Assembly: GCA_964403775.1 (NCBI GenBank)
Contig: CAYOHL010000003.1
Location: 1 to 34,258, forward strand
DNA from: CG1-02-33-12 sp964403775
GTDB taxonomy: Archaea > Nanobdellota > Nanobdellia > Woesearchaeales > CG1-02-33-12
Direction: 5' to 3'
Length of the DNA: 34,258 nt
Shown: one piece after another, positions 14,711 through 22,826 of the stretch
Layout: each line of letters starts with the position of its first letter
How positions within the stretch are numbered: the first letter of the stretch is position 1
Notes under the pieces: model-generated
What the model was told of the DNA's origin: nothing
The model's input: the letters and a program-made list of their open reading frames with translations, nothing else
Databases searched by the model: none
Translations under genes and position numbers: made by a program

Positions 14711-14751
14711 AGGATAGATAGAACAGAGAAATAGAATATATTTAAAGGTTT

Positions 14752-15315
14752 CTAAAGCTTTTTGGATGCACACCTTGTGCAGAGAAATGAGCCCTCAATT
14801 TCCCTTAGGTTTGTGGATGGAAAACCGCAAGCCTCGCACATGCCCTCTGATATAGGTCCGCCAAAAACAGGTTTTCTTGCTTCTTCTCTCAGCTCAAACT
14901 TCTCAACCATTAGCTCAAACAGCTCTGGCTGTATTTTGAGTATGTCTTTTAATGTAAGCAAGCCAATCATCTCTTTTTTGTCCATAACAGGCAGGTGTCT
15001 TACATCATAATCCTTCATCTTTTTGAGGGCGTCATAGATATCCTTCTCAGGACCTATTGTTATAACTCTTTTTATCATCACTTCACCAGCTTTCAATTCT
15101 TTTGGGTTTAGTCCTTTTGCAATAACCCTTCTTACAATATCCCTGTCAGATAATATGCCAAGAAGCTTATTTCCATCTGTTACAACAAGGCTTCCAACAT
15201 GATTTTTTAACATTTTTAGGGCACATTTCCCTATAGTTGTTTCTGGCAAAACAGAAACAGGCCTTTTTGTCATTGCATCACATATTTTATAACCTGTTTT
15301 ATATTTTGAGCTCAT
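14752..15315 (-). CDS. CBS-domain pair protein with C-terminal zinc ribbon
   Basis: A 187-aa predicted regulator. CBS domain 1 (about 11-65, ending GILSDRDIVRRVI) and CBS domain 2 (about 75-130, ending MIGLLTLKDILKI) form a module that usually binds adenosine nucleotides or AdoMet. It is followed by a linker and a zinc ribbon, CEACG...CTRC (about 160-182). Such CBS-zinc-ribbon proteins are common in archaea and thought to sense energy or metabolites; the partner is unknown. The start has a clear Met and AT-rich upstream DNA. It is downstream of the nucleotidyltransferase gene with an 86-bp gap. Confidence 0.88.
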   Translation of the reverse strand: MSSKYKTGYKICDAMTKRPVSVLPETTIGKCALKMLKNHVGSLVVTDGNKLLGILSDRDIVRRVIAKGLNPKELKAGEVMIKRVITIGPEKDIYDALKKMKDYDVRHLPVMDKKEMIGLLTLKDILKIQPELFELMVEKFELREEARKPVFGGPISEGMCEACGFPSTNLREIEGSFLCTRCASKKL

Positions 15316-15401
15316 CTTAACCCTTAATGATAATAAAATATCTTCTACTTAATAAATTTACGTAAAATAGAAAATATATAACAAAAAGTATAATTCAGCA
15401 A

Positions 15402-17246
15402 TCAGTAATTAACCAATATTTCCACATCCTTGCCAAAGATATTTTTCATGTCTTCAAATATTGGCTCTTTTATAAAGACCTTTGACAGAGGCTCTATCTT
15501 TGATAGCTCTTTCTCAAGATCCTCAAAAGAGCTCTTGGTTATTTTTCCAAGTCCGCCATTAGGCAGTATTTCTGCCTTGCTAATCCTTTTTTCCTCCTGG
15601 TCAATGTCATGTATGATATAAGCATTTTTTCCAAGCAAAAGAACCTCCCCATACTTGTCTCCGTATTTTACTCTTATCTTTGTCCTTTCTATATCCATGC
15701 CTCTTTTTCTTTGTATATGCTCTACCATGAACCTAACAAATTCCTGAGAGCTTTTTTTAACTTTTTCAACCTCTGCCTTTGTTAATTTTTTCTCATCATA
15801 GTCTTTTTTTGCCTTCATTATGTCCTTTAATGTTCTTAAGAATTTTGCAGGTATTTTCCCATGGCTTATTATCTCCTTTTCAAATATGCTGACTATCTCT
15901 GTGTCACTAGCCCTCTCTATTCCCTCAAGCCTTAAAACATCTCTTATAACTGTAACAACAGTATCATAAACATGAAGCATTGACTCCTTTTCTTTTATTT
16001 TCTCTATCTGGCTGAATAATTTTTTTACCCTTTTAAGATATTTCTCTGCATTTTCAAGCAAGACATCAACCTCTTTACCACCGAGTTCTTTGGTTGTTCC
16101 ATGCTCAAGCTTTTTTCTAACCTCTATGTTATTTTCGAGTATTTTTATGTATTCCTCCTCTAACATTTTCTCTTTTTTTACAAACAGCTGCCTCATTAAG
16201 TCAGGGGTTTCCTTTGGGGTTGGAGGCGGAACACCATAAAGCATCAAAGCAGCCTGGCTTGGAGTTAAAATAGCCCAGAATATATCTTCCATTCCCAGGT
16301 CCCTTATCTTAAATTTAACATGCTTCAGCATCTGCTCCCCGCTGCTCATATACATATCAATTGCCTCTGCAGACGGCTTTATCTTGCCCATCTTCAACAA
16401 TTGCTTCCATGGCATAAATATCCCCCTGTCATAGAATGGAACCCCATCCCTCAGGAAAGTGAATATTATCGGATTGGCCTCCTTTATGTTGTCCCAGAAG
16501 TCTGTAAGTATATACACCTGGATATTCAGCTTGTTTTTAATTCCTGTAATTTCACCGGCTTCCATTCCCATTGTTATGATTATTGCCCTTAACTTATCTT
16601 TCAGTTCTGCCCTTGTCATCTTTTTGACGTCAGTGTCATCAACTACAATAAACACATCAATATCTGATTCAGATGTTGCCCTTCCCTGTACCAAAGAGCC
16701 TGCTAAAACATAGCTCACAATATATTTCTCAAACTTTTTAAGAACCATTGACTTATGGACCTCAGCTATCTTTACTGCAGAAAGCATTCCTGTATCATAA
16801 ACCGGGGCAGACAGCGCTATCATCTCCAGTATCTCATATTTACCGTCATAGCAGCTCTGCCATAGCTCAGAAAGGATAATTGTTTGGGGTGCAAGGTTTT
16901 TATCAACCTCTTTTGCCATTTTTTCTATAATGGATGACAGTTTTGTCTTAAGCTCATCCTTTGACATTCTCTTGCTGTCAGAATCATCAACCATAACAAG
17001 AATGTTTATCTGCTCACTGGGCTTTTCATCCTTTTCTGGCTTTTTTGGCGGCAGGAGTGCAATGCCAATTATGTAATTTTCAAACTTTTTCAGGGCTAGT
17101 TTCTTGAATTTATCAAGCCTTGATTTGATTGCTCTTAGTTTTTTCTGGGCCTCTTTCGGAAGCTTTGACTCAATTTCCTTGAACTGATTATTTTCTTTTG
17201 ATTTAATACCTTTATCATTATTTTTTTTAGTTTGTTTTTTAGCCAT
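15402..17246 (-). CDS. Tandem nucleotidyltransferase protein with HEPN-like region
   Basis: A protein of about 614 aa. After a Lys-rich N-terminus there are two related nucleotidyltransferase-fold domains. The second (about 165-290) has the intact signature GSLVQGRATSESDIDVFIVV, with the two metal Asp in SDIDVF. The first (about 45-160) keeps the ILVMVDDSDSKRMS part but has no GS motif, so it is degenerate. A helical region follows (about 295-440, GVPPPTPKETPDLMRQLF) like the HEPN/substrate-binding part of MNT proteins, then a further C-terminal domain. It may nucleotidylate a protein or RNA. The ATG at 17246 is preferred over a GTG two codons upstream, because GGTGA stands about 7 nt before it. 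Confidence 0.7.
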   Translation of the reverse strand: MAKKQTKKNNDKGIKSKENNQFKEIESKLPKEAQKKLRAIKSRLDKFKKLALKKFENYIIGIALLPPKKPEKDEKPSEQINILVMVDDSDSKRMSKDELKTKLSSIIEKMAKEVDKNLAPQTIILSELWQSCYDGKYEILEMIALSAPVYDTGMLSAVKIAEVHKSMVLKKFEKYIVSYVLAGSLVQGRATSESDIDVFIVVDDTDVKKMTRAELKDKLRAIIITMGMEAGEITGIKNKLNIQVYILTDFWDNIKEANPIIFTFLRDGVPFYDRGIFMPWKQLLKMGKIKPSAEAIDMYMSSGEQMLKHVKFKIRDLGMEDIFWAILTPSQAALMLYGVPPPTPKETPDLMRQLFVKKEKMLEEEYIKILENNIEVRKKLEHGTTKELGGKEVDVLLENAEKYLKRVKKLFSQIEKIKEKESMLHVYDTVVTVIRDVLRLEGIERASDTEIVSIFEKEIISHGKIPAKFLRTLKDIMKAKKDYDEKKLTKAEVEKVKKSSQEFVRFMVEHIQRKRGMDIERTKIRVKYGDKYGEVLLLGKNAYIIHDIDQEEKRISKAEILPNGGLGKITKSSFEDLEKELSKIEPLSKVFIKEPIFEDMKNIFGKDVEILVNY

Positions 17247-17379
17247 AATCACTCACCTGATTATTTAATCATAAGATTAGCTAAAATAGGTTTATTATTA
17301 AGCATATATAAATCTTTTTAAAAAACTCAGGAGATTTTCCGGAGCATGCATAACTTAAATTAACCTTTCCCAAAGAAAA

Positions 17380-17874
17380 TTATTCCATTATGCCATGCTC
17401 TGAGTCATCTTCTACTCCTAGAAATTTAATAGCAGAAAACCCTTTTTTATAGTCTTCCCACATTTCTTCCCTTATAACAGAAGGAAAAACCTTGATGTTC
17501 TTAAGCTCTTTTTTTGAAAAGAATTTTAATTTCTTAATATAGCGCTCATCTTTCCCTTTCCCAACAATACCTTTAATAGATTTGCTGCCTTTATGCCTTG
17601 AGGAAGCTACATATAAATCAATATTATTCTCTTTCTGCTGATGAAAAATGAACTGTCTTATATAGGCAATCCTATCTAATTTTACCTTAAGGTTAGTTTC
17701 TTCTTTTACCTCTCTTTCCCCGCATTCAAAGATAGATTCAGTTCCTTTTAATCCACCGCCTGGCGGCACCCACCAGGTAAACCCTGTTATGGGGTCAACA
17801 TGCTTAACTAATAATATCTTATTATTTTCAAAGATTAAAACACCAACCCTTATCCTGTTTTCCAGTCTAACCAC
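17380..17874 (-). CDS. Nudix hydrolase (core copy)
   Basis: A 164-aa Nudix family enzyme. The box is at about residues 39-61: GGGLKGTESIFECGEREVKEETNL, with catalytic REVKEE intact and Asn at the position of the last Gly. The C-terminal FPSVIREEMWEDYKKGF matches the island Nudix protein (11261-11713), so the two are distant paralogues. The codon use here is AT-rich like the core. The start is a GTG at 17874 overlapping a GGTGG sequence, so a slightly later start cannot be excluded. The substrate is unknown; a housecleaning or nucleotide-sugar role is typical. Confidence 0.85.
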   Translation of the reverse strand: MVRLENRIRVGVLIFENNKILLVKHVDPITGFTWWVPPGGGLKGTESIFECGEREVKEETNLKVKLDRIAYIRQFIFHQQKENNIDLYVASSRHKGSKSIKGIVGKGKDERYIKKLKFFSKKELKNIKVFPSVIREEMWEDYKKGFSAIKFLGVEDDSEHGIME

Positions 17875-18029
17875 CTTTTATTTTTTAATATTGTAGTACT
17901 CTTGTCCCAAAAAGATAATATAATCAAGCTAAAATAAAGGTATTATAAAAAGTTATTGAAATTTGAAGCAGTAAAATTAATTAGAAAGCTTTATTAATAA
18001 AATTGATTGTTGTAATCCTATCATTGAGG

Positions 18030-18662
18030 ATGAAATACAAACTAATATGCTTTGACCTTGACGGCGTAATCTTTAAAGAGCCCAATTTCTGGCTAGAGCT
18101 GCATAAAAAATTTGGAACCCTTAAGAAAGGAAAAAAATTGACAGAAAAGCACCTTCACAATGATTATGGAAAGCTTGTTGAAGAGGTTGTTGTAAAGCTT
18201 TGGAAAGGCAGAGATGCAGGGCCTTACTATGAGCTTGTTGATTCAGTTGAATACAATAAAGGCGTTAAAGAGGTCTTTGAATATGTAAGGAAAAAAGGAC
18301 TTATAACTGCAATAATAAGCTCATCAAGCATTGATGCTGCAAAAAGAGTTAAGAGAGATTTTCAGGTTGATTATATATTTGCAAATGAACTTGTTATAAA
18401 AGATGGAAAGGTTTCTGGTGAATTTTTCTGGCCAATCGGAGCAGGAAAGGAAAACAAGGCAAGAGTAATAAGGGAGCTTTGCAATAAGCTTGGAATAAAA
18501 ACAGATGAGTGCATTTATATTGGGGACAACACTGTTGATATTGAGGCATTCAAGGAAGTCGGATTGTCAATAGCCTTTAATTCTGATTCAGATGAGCTAA
18601 AGAAAGCAGCAACATTTGTTGTTGAAAGCAGGAATCTTTCTGATGTTTTAAAATTTATTTAA
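18030..18662 (+). CDS. HAD-superfamily phosphatase (SerB-like)
   Basis: A cytosolic phosphohydrolase of 210 aa. Motif I FDLDGVIF (about 7-14) has both catalytic Asp, motif II is IISSSS, and motif III YIGDNTVDIEAF has the metal-binding Asp. A helical cap lies between motifs I and II (about 16-90). The layout is like phosphoserine phosphatase, though the substrate is not certain. I chose the ATG at 18030 over an upstream TTG (18003) because motif I then lies at the usual distance from the N-terminus. A TATA-like sequence (tttattaataaa, about 17990-18001) lies about 34 nt upstream. Confidence 0.82.
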   Translation: MKYKLICFDLDGVIFKEPNFWLELHKKFGTLKKGKKLTEKHLHNDYGKLVEEVVVKLWKGRDAGPYYELVDSVEYNKGVKEVFEYVRKKGLITAIISSSSIDAAKRVKRDFQVDYIFANELVIKDGKVSGEFFWPIGAGKENKARVIRELCNKLGIKTDECIYIGDNTVDIEAFKEVGLSIAFNSDSDELKKAATFVVESRNLSDVLKFI

Positions 18663-18683
18663 ACGAAAAAACACTAACCTTGC

Positions 18684-19691
18684 TCATTCAAGCAATTTGC
18701 TTATTGATTTTCTATGGTTTAACCTGCTGATAACCTCAGCAAAATAGTTTGCAACAGAAACCTCTTTATACCAGGGATTTTTTTCCCGGAAACCCTCTCC
18801 ATGATAAACAGCATCAGTTCCAATAACAGATGTTAAATACCCATCTTCATAAGATTCTGTTATTCTTTCTATGGCTGGCCTATTAAACAAAGCAAGACTG
18901 CAGGCTGCATACACTCTTTTGGTACTCTGCTCCTTGGATGCCTTAATAACCTCTATTAAAGTTTCAGCAGTGTCAATCATATCATCTATTATTAAAACAT
19001 CTTTCCCTTTAATTTCCCCAACTATTTGTATTGATTCAATGGAATTAGGCATATTATAGTTTCTATCCTTATAGGCAAAAACTACCTGCGCTCCAAGCAT
19101 TTTAGCGTAATATTTAGCTCTTTTGACTCCACCTGCATCAGGGGACATTACTGCTAGATTTTCAAGATTAAAATCATCCTTATTATTTTTAATATAATCA
19201 ATGATATTTTTAGAAGCATGCAGGTTTTCGAGTTTGATTTTTGTAAAAGATTCAGCAATAGTTGGATTATGTATATCTAAAGTTATAATATGGTTTGCAT
19301 TAACACTTTCAATCCATTTTGCAACCATTGTTGCGCCTATACCCTCCCTTCCTTCCTGCTTGTCCTGCCTTGCATAGGGAAACACTGGAATAACAGCAGT
19401 TATATAATCTGCGTCACTTCTATAAGCAGCATCAATAGCTGTCATCAGCGCTATCAGATTATCATTCACAGAGTAGGGGGTGACTGAATTTTCAACATCC
19501 TGAATAATATAAATATCTGCCCCCCGAATGCTCTCTTCTATAGTTGTTTTAATCTCTGTGTCTGCAAAATGCGTTTCATTAGAATTAATAATATCAATTT
19601 CCTCTCCCTTGTCCTTAAGTTTTTTTATAATCTTCTTTGCAAAAGGCCTTCCTGATTCACATGCAAGAATGCTTAATTTTCCCCTTGTCAT
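18684..19691 (-). CDS. prs: Ribose-phosphate pyrophosphokinase (PRPP synthetase)
   Basis: Makes PRPP from ribose-5-phosphate and ATP for purine, pyrimidine and histidine synthesis and base salvage. Visible: the flexible loop region AVIPVFPYARQDKQEGREG (about 98-116), the metal site ITLDIHNP (about 135-142), MSPDAGGVKRA, and the PRPP-binding loop DVLIIDDMIDTAETL (about 231-245). At 335 aa it is slightly longer than usual, with a C-terminal extension of about 20 residues. A G-rich stretch (tttgggggaat on the minus strand) stands just before the ATG. Convergent with the HAD gene, with a 21-bp gap. Confidence 0.95.
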   Translation of the reverse strand: MTRGKLSILACESGRPFAKKIIKKLKDKGEEIDIINSNETHFADTEIKTTIEESIRGADIYIIQDVENSVTPYSVNDNLIALMTAIDAAYRSDADYITAVIPVFPYARQDKQEGREGIGATMVAKWIESVNANHIITLDIHNPTIAESFTKIKLENLHASKNIIDYIKNNKDDFNLENLAVMSPDAGGVKRAKYYAKMLGAQVVFAYKDRNYNMPNSIESIQIVGEIKGKDVLIIDDMIDTAETLIEVIKASKEQSTKRVYAACSLALFNRPAIERITESYEDGYLTSVIGTDAVYHGEGFREKNPWYKEVSVANYFAEVISRLNHRKSISKLLE

Positions 19692-19801
19692 AAATATTCC
19701 CCCAAATAAGCTAGCAAATTAACTTATTTAAAAATATTTATGTCATACAAAATATTTAACAAAGAAAACAATTAAATACTACTTCTGTTAGAAAACATTA
19801 T

Positions 19802-21190
19802 ATGAAAATAAAACTTTTCGGGGCGGCCAAGACAGTAACAGGATCATGCTACAGCTTGGTTACAGGAAAAGACAAAATTCTTGTTGACTGCGGGATGTTT
19901 CAGGGAAGCAAAAAAGAAACTGCCTTAAACTACAATAAGTTTGGATTTAATCCAAAGAATTATTCAGCACTTCTTTTGACACATGCGCATCTTGACCACT
20001 GCGGCAGGATTCCAAAGCTTGTGAAAGCTGGATTTAGAGGCAGGATTTTCTGTACATCAGCAACAAAAGATTTGGCCAATATTATAATGCTTGACTCTGC
20101 AAAGATAAACCAGCATGATGTTGAGTTAGAGAACAAGAGAAGACAAAGATTGGGCCAGCCACCAAGAAAACCAATTTACACTGAGAAAGATGTTGGAAGT
20201 GCAATGAAATTATTTAAGGTGATTGAATATAATAAAACTATCCAGATTTCTAAGAATATCAATGCAACATTTTATGATGCAGGCCATATCCTTGGCTCAA
20301 GCTCTGTTCAGATTGAGGTAACTGAAAAAGGCAGGAAAAAAACTGTTGTTTTCTCAGGAGACCTTGGACAGGAGAGCACACCAATAATCAAGAGCCTGGA
20401 ATATATTAAAGAGGCAGACTATGTATTTGTTGAGTCAACATACGGCGATAGTATACATCCTCCAATAGCCGAGAGAAAGCAGGAGCTTCTTGATTTGATT
20501 CACAATACATATAATAATAACGGAAAGATTCTTATCCCTGCATTTGCAGTTGAGAGAACACAGGAGATTCTCTATGATCTCAATGAGCTGGTTGAAAAAA
20601 ACCTAATGCCTAAAATAAGTGTTTATGTTGATACCCCTATGGGCATAAGGGTAACAGAGGTTTTCAAAAGGCACCCTGAATGCTATAACAAAAAGATACT
20701 AGAGCTTCTTAATTCAGGAGACAACCCGTTTTCTTTTCCTGGATTAAAATACACACAGAATGTAAAAGATTCAATTAAGCTTAACAACTTGCATGAGCCG
20801 TGCATAATTATTGCTGGCAGCGGCATGTGCACTGGCGGAAGGATAAAGCACCATATAAAGCATCACATATGGGATAAAAGAAACACAATGCTGTTTGTTG
20901 GCTATCAAGCAAGGGGCACGCTCGGCTATTACATAAAAAAAGGGGAAAAAAGAATAAGGCTCTTGGGCACAGAGGTTGCTGTCAAGGCAAAAATTGAATC
21001 AATTGAAGGCTTTTCAGCCCATGCAGACTATAAGGGATTGCTTAACTGGCTTAGGCATTTTTCTCCAAAGCCAAAAAAAGTATTTCTTATGCATGGTGAA
21101 GAAGAGGCAATGATTCCTTTCTCAAAAAGAATTGAAAAGCTTGGCCTAAAAGCAAGGATTCCTTATATGGAAGAAGAAATCACTCTTTGA
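19802..21190 (+). CDS. Beta-CASP metallo-beta-lactamase ribonuclease (CPSF-like)
   Basis: An mRNA-processing nuclease of 462 aa. Metallo-beta-lactamase motifs: THAHLDHCGR (about 60-69, HxHxDH), a His in DAGHILGSS (about 160-168), FSGDLGQ. A beta-CASP insert (about 215-370) includes IAGSGMCTGGR. The C-terminal FSAHAD and FLMHGE are motifs B and C of the family. It lacks the N-terminal KH domains of archaeal CPSF1 (FttA), so it is the shorter aCPSF2-like type. The gene starts at an ATG after AT-rich DNA and its last 11 bases overlap the convergent PfkB gene. Confidence 0.93.
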   Translation: MKIKLFGAAKTVTGSCYSLVTGKDKILVDCGMFQGSKKETALNYNKFGFNPKNYSALLLTHAHLDHCGRIPKLVKAGFRGRIFCTSATKDLANIIMLDSAKINQHDVELENKRRQRLGQPPRKPIYTEKDVGSAMKLFKVIEYNKTIQISKNINATFYDAGHILGSSSVQIEVTEKGRKKTVVFSGDLGQESTPIIKSLEYIKEADYVFVESTYGDSIHPPIAERKQELLDLIHNTYNNNGKILIPAFAVERTQEILYDLNELVEKNLMPKISVYVDTPMGIRVTEVFKRHPECYNKKILELLNSGDNPFSFPGLKYTQNVKDSIKLNNLHEPCIIIAGSGMCTGGRIKHHIKHHIWDKRNTMLFVGYQARGTLGYYIKKGEKRIRLLGTEVAVKAKIESIEGFSAHADYKGLLNWLRHFSPKPKKVFLMHGEEEAMIPFSKRIEKLGLKARIPYMEEEITL

Positions 21191-22160
21191 TAACTTTTTT
21201 TATCTCTTTCTGCAAGCTTCTTTTTATCATTGAGTCATGGCTTGCAACAACCTGCGCAGCAACATATGAGGCAATCTTTCCAGAGGTTTTGACATCAAAG
21301 CCGTGTGAGATTCCATAGAGAAATCCGCCAGCATAAGCATCCCCTGCTCCGGTTGTGTTTAAAGTATTTACCTTAAAGCCTTTTATTTTGTGAAAACCAC
21401 TATTATCCATAACAAGGCTGCCTTTTTCACCAATCTTAACTATCGCTATCTTACAGAATTTCTTTATTTCCTCAACTGCCTCAATTGGCTTTTTTCCAGT
21501 CAGCATTTCAGCTTCATCCTCATTTGCAAAGATAATATCAGCATAGTCCTTGATAATCATGTTTATTTTATCCCTGTGCCTTTCTATGAGTGCTGGGTCT
21601 GCAAGGTCAACTGAAATTAAAATATTATTCTTTTTTGCATGCTCCATTGCATGCAGCACTGCCTCTCTCTGTTTTTCACCATCAAGCTGGTATGCCTCAA
21701 TATGAAGGATTTTTGAGTTGCTTATATCATCAAGGTTAATGTCATTTTTGGTTAAATTCATTCCTGCTCCAAGGCAAGTTGCCATTGTTCTTTCAGCATC
21801 AGGTGTTACCATAATAACAGATGTGCCCTGAATTTCATTGCATGATTTGAGGTTAATGGTAACTCCTAATTCCTCAATTAGCCTCCGGTATTTATCACCA
21901 TGATTATCATTGCCTATCATTCCAATAAAAAGGGATTTTCCGCCCAGGCTGCATACGCTTGCAAGCGCATTTGGAACACTTCCTCCTGCAGAATCCTTTA
22001 CAGAATTAATATCCAGCATTGAGAGCAGCCTCCTGCTCTGCTCAGAGTTTATGAGGTTCATACTTGTCCTTCTTAGCCCAGTGTTTAATATGAACTCTTC
22101 ACTTACTTCTATAACCTTGTCAAGAAGGGGATATCCAATGCCTATAACATCATATTTCAT
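21180..22160 (-). CDS. PfkB-family carbohydrate/nucleoside kinase (adenosine kinase-like)
   Basis: A 326-aa ATP-dependent sugar or nucleoside kinase. N-terminal substrate-binding part with GGSVPNALASVCSLGG (about 59-74) and FIGMIGNDNHGD; C-terminal signature NTTGAGDAYAGGFLYG (about 265-280) with the catalytic Asp in GAGD. The sequence is closest in style to the adenosine kinase/ribokinase group, which would fit nucleoside salvage together with AMP phosphorylase and PRPP synthetase in this window. The exact substrate is not certain. The start lies 20 bp behind the tRNA-Ser 3' end on the same strand. The end overlaps the convergent RNase gene by 11 bp. Confidence 0.88.
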   Translation of the reverse strand: MKYDVIGIGYPLLDKVIEVSEEFILNTGLRRTSMNLINSEQSRRLLSMLDINSVKDSAGGSVPNALASVCSLGGKSLFIGMIGNDNHGDKYRRLIEELGVTINLKSCNEIQGTSVIMVTPDAERTMATCLGAGMNLTKNDINLDDISNSKILHIEAYQLDGEKQREAVLHAMEHAKKNNILISVDLADPALIERHRDKINMIIKDYADIIFANEDEAEMLTGKKPIEAVEEIKKFCKIAIVKIGEKGSLVMDNSGFHKIKGFKVNTLNTTGAGDAYAGGFLYGISHGFDVKTSGKIASYVAAQVVASHDSMIKRSLQKEIKKVIKE

Positions 22161-22194
22161 CTCTACCCCAAATAAAAAACCGCCGGGACTGGGA

Positions 22195-22297
22195 CTTTCA
22201 CCAATGGCTGCGAACGAAGTGAACTAAGGGGATTTGGATTTTAAGCCAAATCCTCTATGCGTGCCAGCTTAGCAAGAAGCTGTGCGTAACCATTTGT
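22195..22297 (-). other. T-loop intron (position 59/60) of tRNA-Ser
   Basis: A 103-nt insert with a complete bulge-helix-bulge. Flanking helix 1 is the T stem (CTGGG/CCCAG), the central 4-bp helix is TTCA/TGAA, the bulges are AAA (22299-22297) and AGT (22196-22194), and helix 2 is CAAATGG/CCATTGG with one mismatch. Cutting in both bulges restores TTCAAAT. Internal hairpins: CAGCTT/AAGCTG and GGATTTGG/CCAAATCC (about 22256-22233). No reading frame. Confidence 0.82.
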
Positions 22298-22329
22298 TTT
22301 GAACCCAGATATCCTTTCGGAAACTGGCT

Positions 22330-22370
22330 GTTTTGGGCAAAACCAAATCCTATAATTAAATTGCTCGCCG
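22330..22370 (-). other. Canonical 37/38 intron of tRNA-Ser
   Basis: A 41-nt intron. Loop bases CTTG pair with CAAA at three of four positions, the bulges are AGC and ACA, and a second helix GGCGA/TTGCC lies beyond. This is a BHB with one mismatch. It also holds a small hairpin GTTTTG/CAAAAC. Confidence 0.7.
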
Positions 22371-22433
22371 CTCAAGGCCAGCGCAATGCCAGATTATGCG
22401 ATCCCGGCTTATAATTTAAAATTTTTATTAAAT

Positions 22434-22622
22434 TTAAATAACTTTTGCTTTACTGATTTGCATTCCAGGAGGAAGCAGGACAGGTACCCCTCCTTCTATA
22501 AGATAAATAGCATTACACTTTGTGCAGACTAACCTGCTCTTATCTTTATTATATTTAAGTGCAGCCTTGCAGACAGGGCATGCCATTATTTTAAAGACTT
22601 CTTTTGGAATCATTTTTTCCAT
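22434..22622 (-). CDS. Trm112-like zinc protein
   Basis: A 62-aa protein of the Trm112/UPF0434 family, the small activator subunit of several methyltransferases that modify tRNA, rRNA and class I release factor. Seen: CPVC (about 15-18), a basic strand, CTKC (about 33-36), then the family's hydrophobic end IYLIEGGVPVLLP. The ATG at 22622 is preferred; a TTG six codons upstream is possible. The HemK/Mtq2-like methyltransferase it may serve is encoded 1.4 kb away (24055-25296). tRNA-Ser follows 25 bp downstream on the same strand. Confidence 0.85.
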   Translation of the reverse strand: MEKMIPKEVFKIMACPVCKAALKYNKDKSRLVCTKCNAIYLIEGGVPVLLPPGMQISKAKVI

Positions 22623-22813
22623 TTGAATTACTCTAACCAAATTAACTTATTTCTTTTAAACCTTTCGCAATGTTTTAAAAAACAATTTAACAGCCCAAAA
22701 AACAAATTCTTTTTAAATCTTTCTTTAAAAACAGAAAGGTTTATATATAACTTCTTATTCTTATTTATAAAATTTTGGTTTAAAATTATTTTAACTTCAA
22801 GGTATTAAATTTT

Positions 22814-22820
22814 GGGGGTG
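22814..22820 (+). promoter_or_regulatory. Ribosome binding site of TFB
   Basis: The sequence gggggtg, 6 nt before the ATG at 22827, pairs with the 16S 3' end through G-U and G-C pairs. It decides the start against a TTG at 22812. AT-rich promoter DNA fills 22650-22800. Confidence 0.6.
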
Positions 22821-22826
22821 TTTATT

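Larger units (their letters stand above)
22181..22408 (-). tRNA. tRNA-Ser(TGA) with two introns
   Basis: On the minus strand the acceptor GCCGGGA/TCCCGGC is perfect, with discriminator G at 22181 (required for serine). The anticodon stem is CTGGC/GCCAG with loop CT-TGA-G and anticodon at 22374-22372. The long variable arm TCC-GAAA-GGA confirms class II. The T stem is CTGGG (22308-22304)/CCCAG (22193-22189). A 41-nt intron sits in the anticodon loop (22370-22330) and a 103-nt intron in the T-loop (22297-22195). Removing both leaves 84 nt with T-loop TTCAAAT. It lies between the Trm112-like gene (25 bp upstream) and the PfkB gene (20 bp downstream). Confidence 0.88.

Noticed and set aside
21180..21190. 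11-bp overlap of the convergent RNase and PfkB genes as a regulatory antisense site
   Set aside because: Short convergent overlaps are common in compact genomes (also TFB/ogt here, 4 bp), and nothing more supports regulation.
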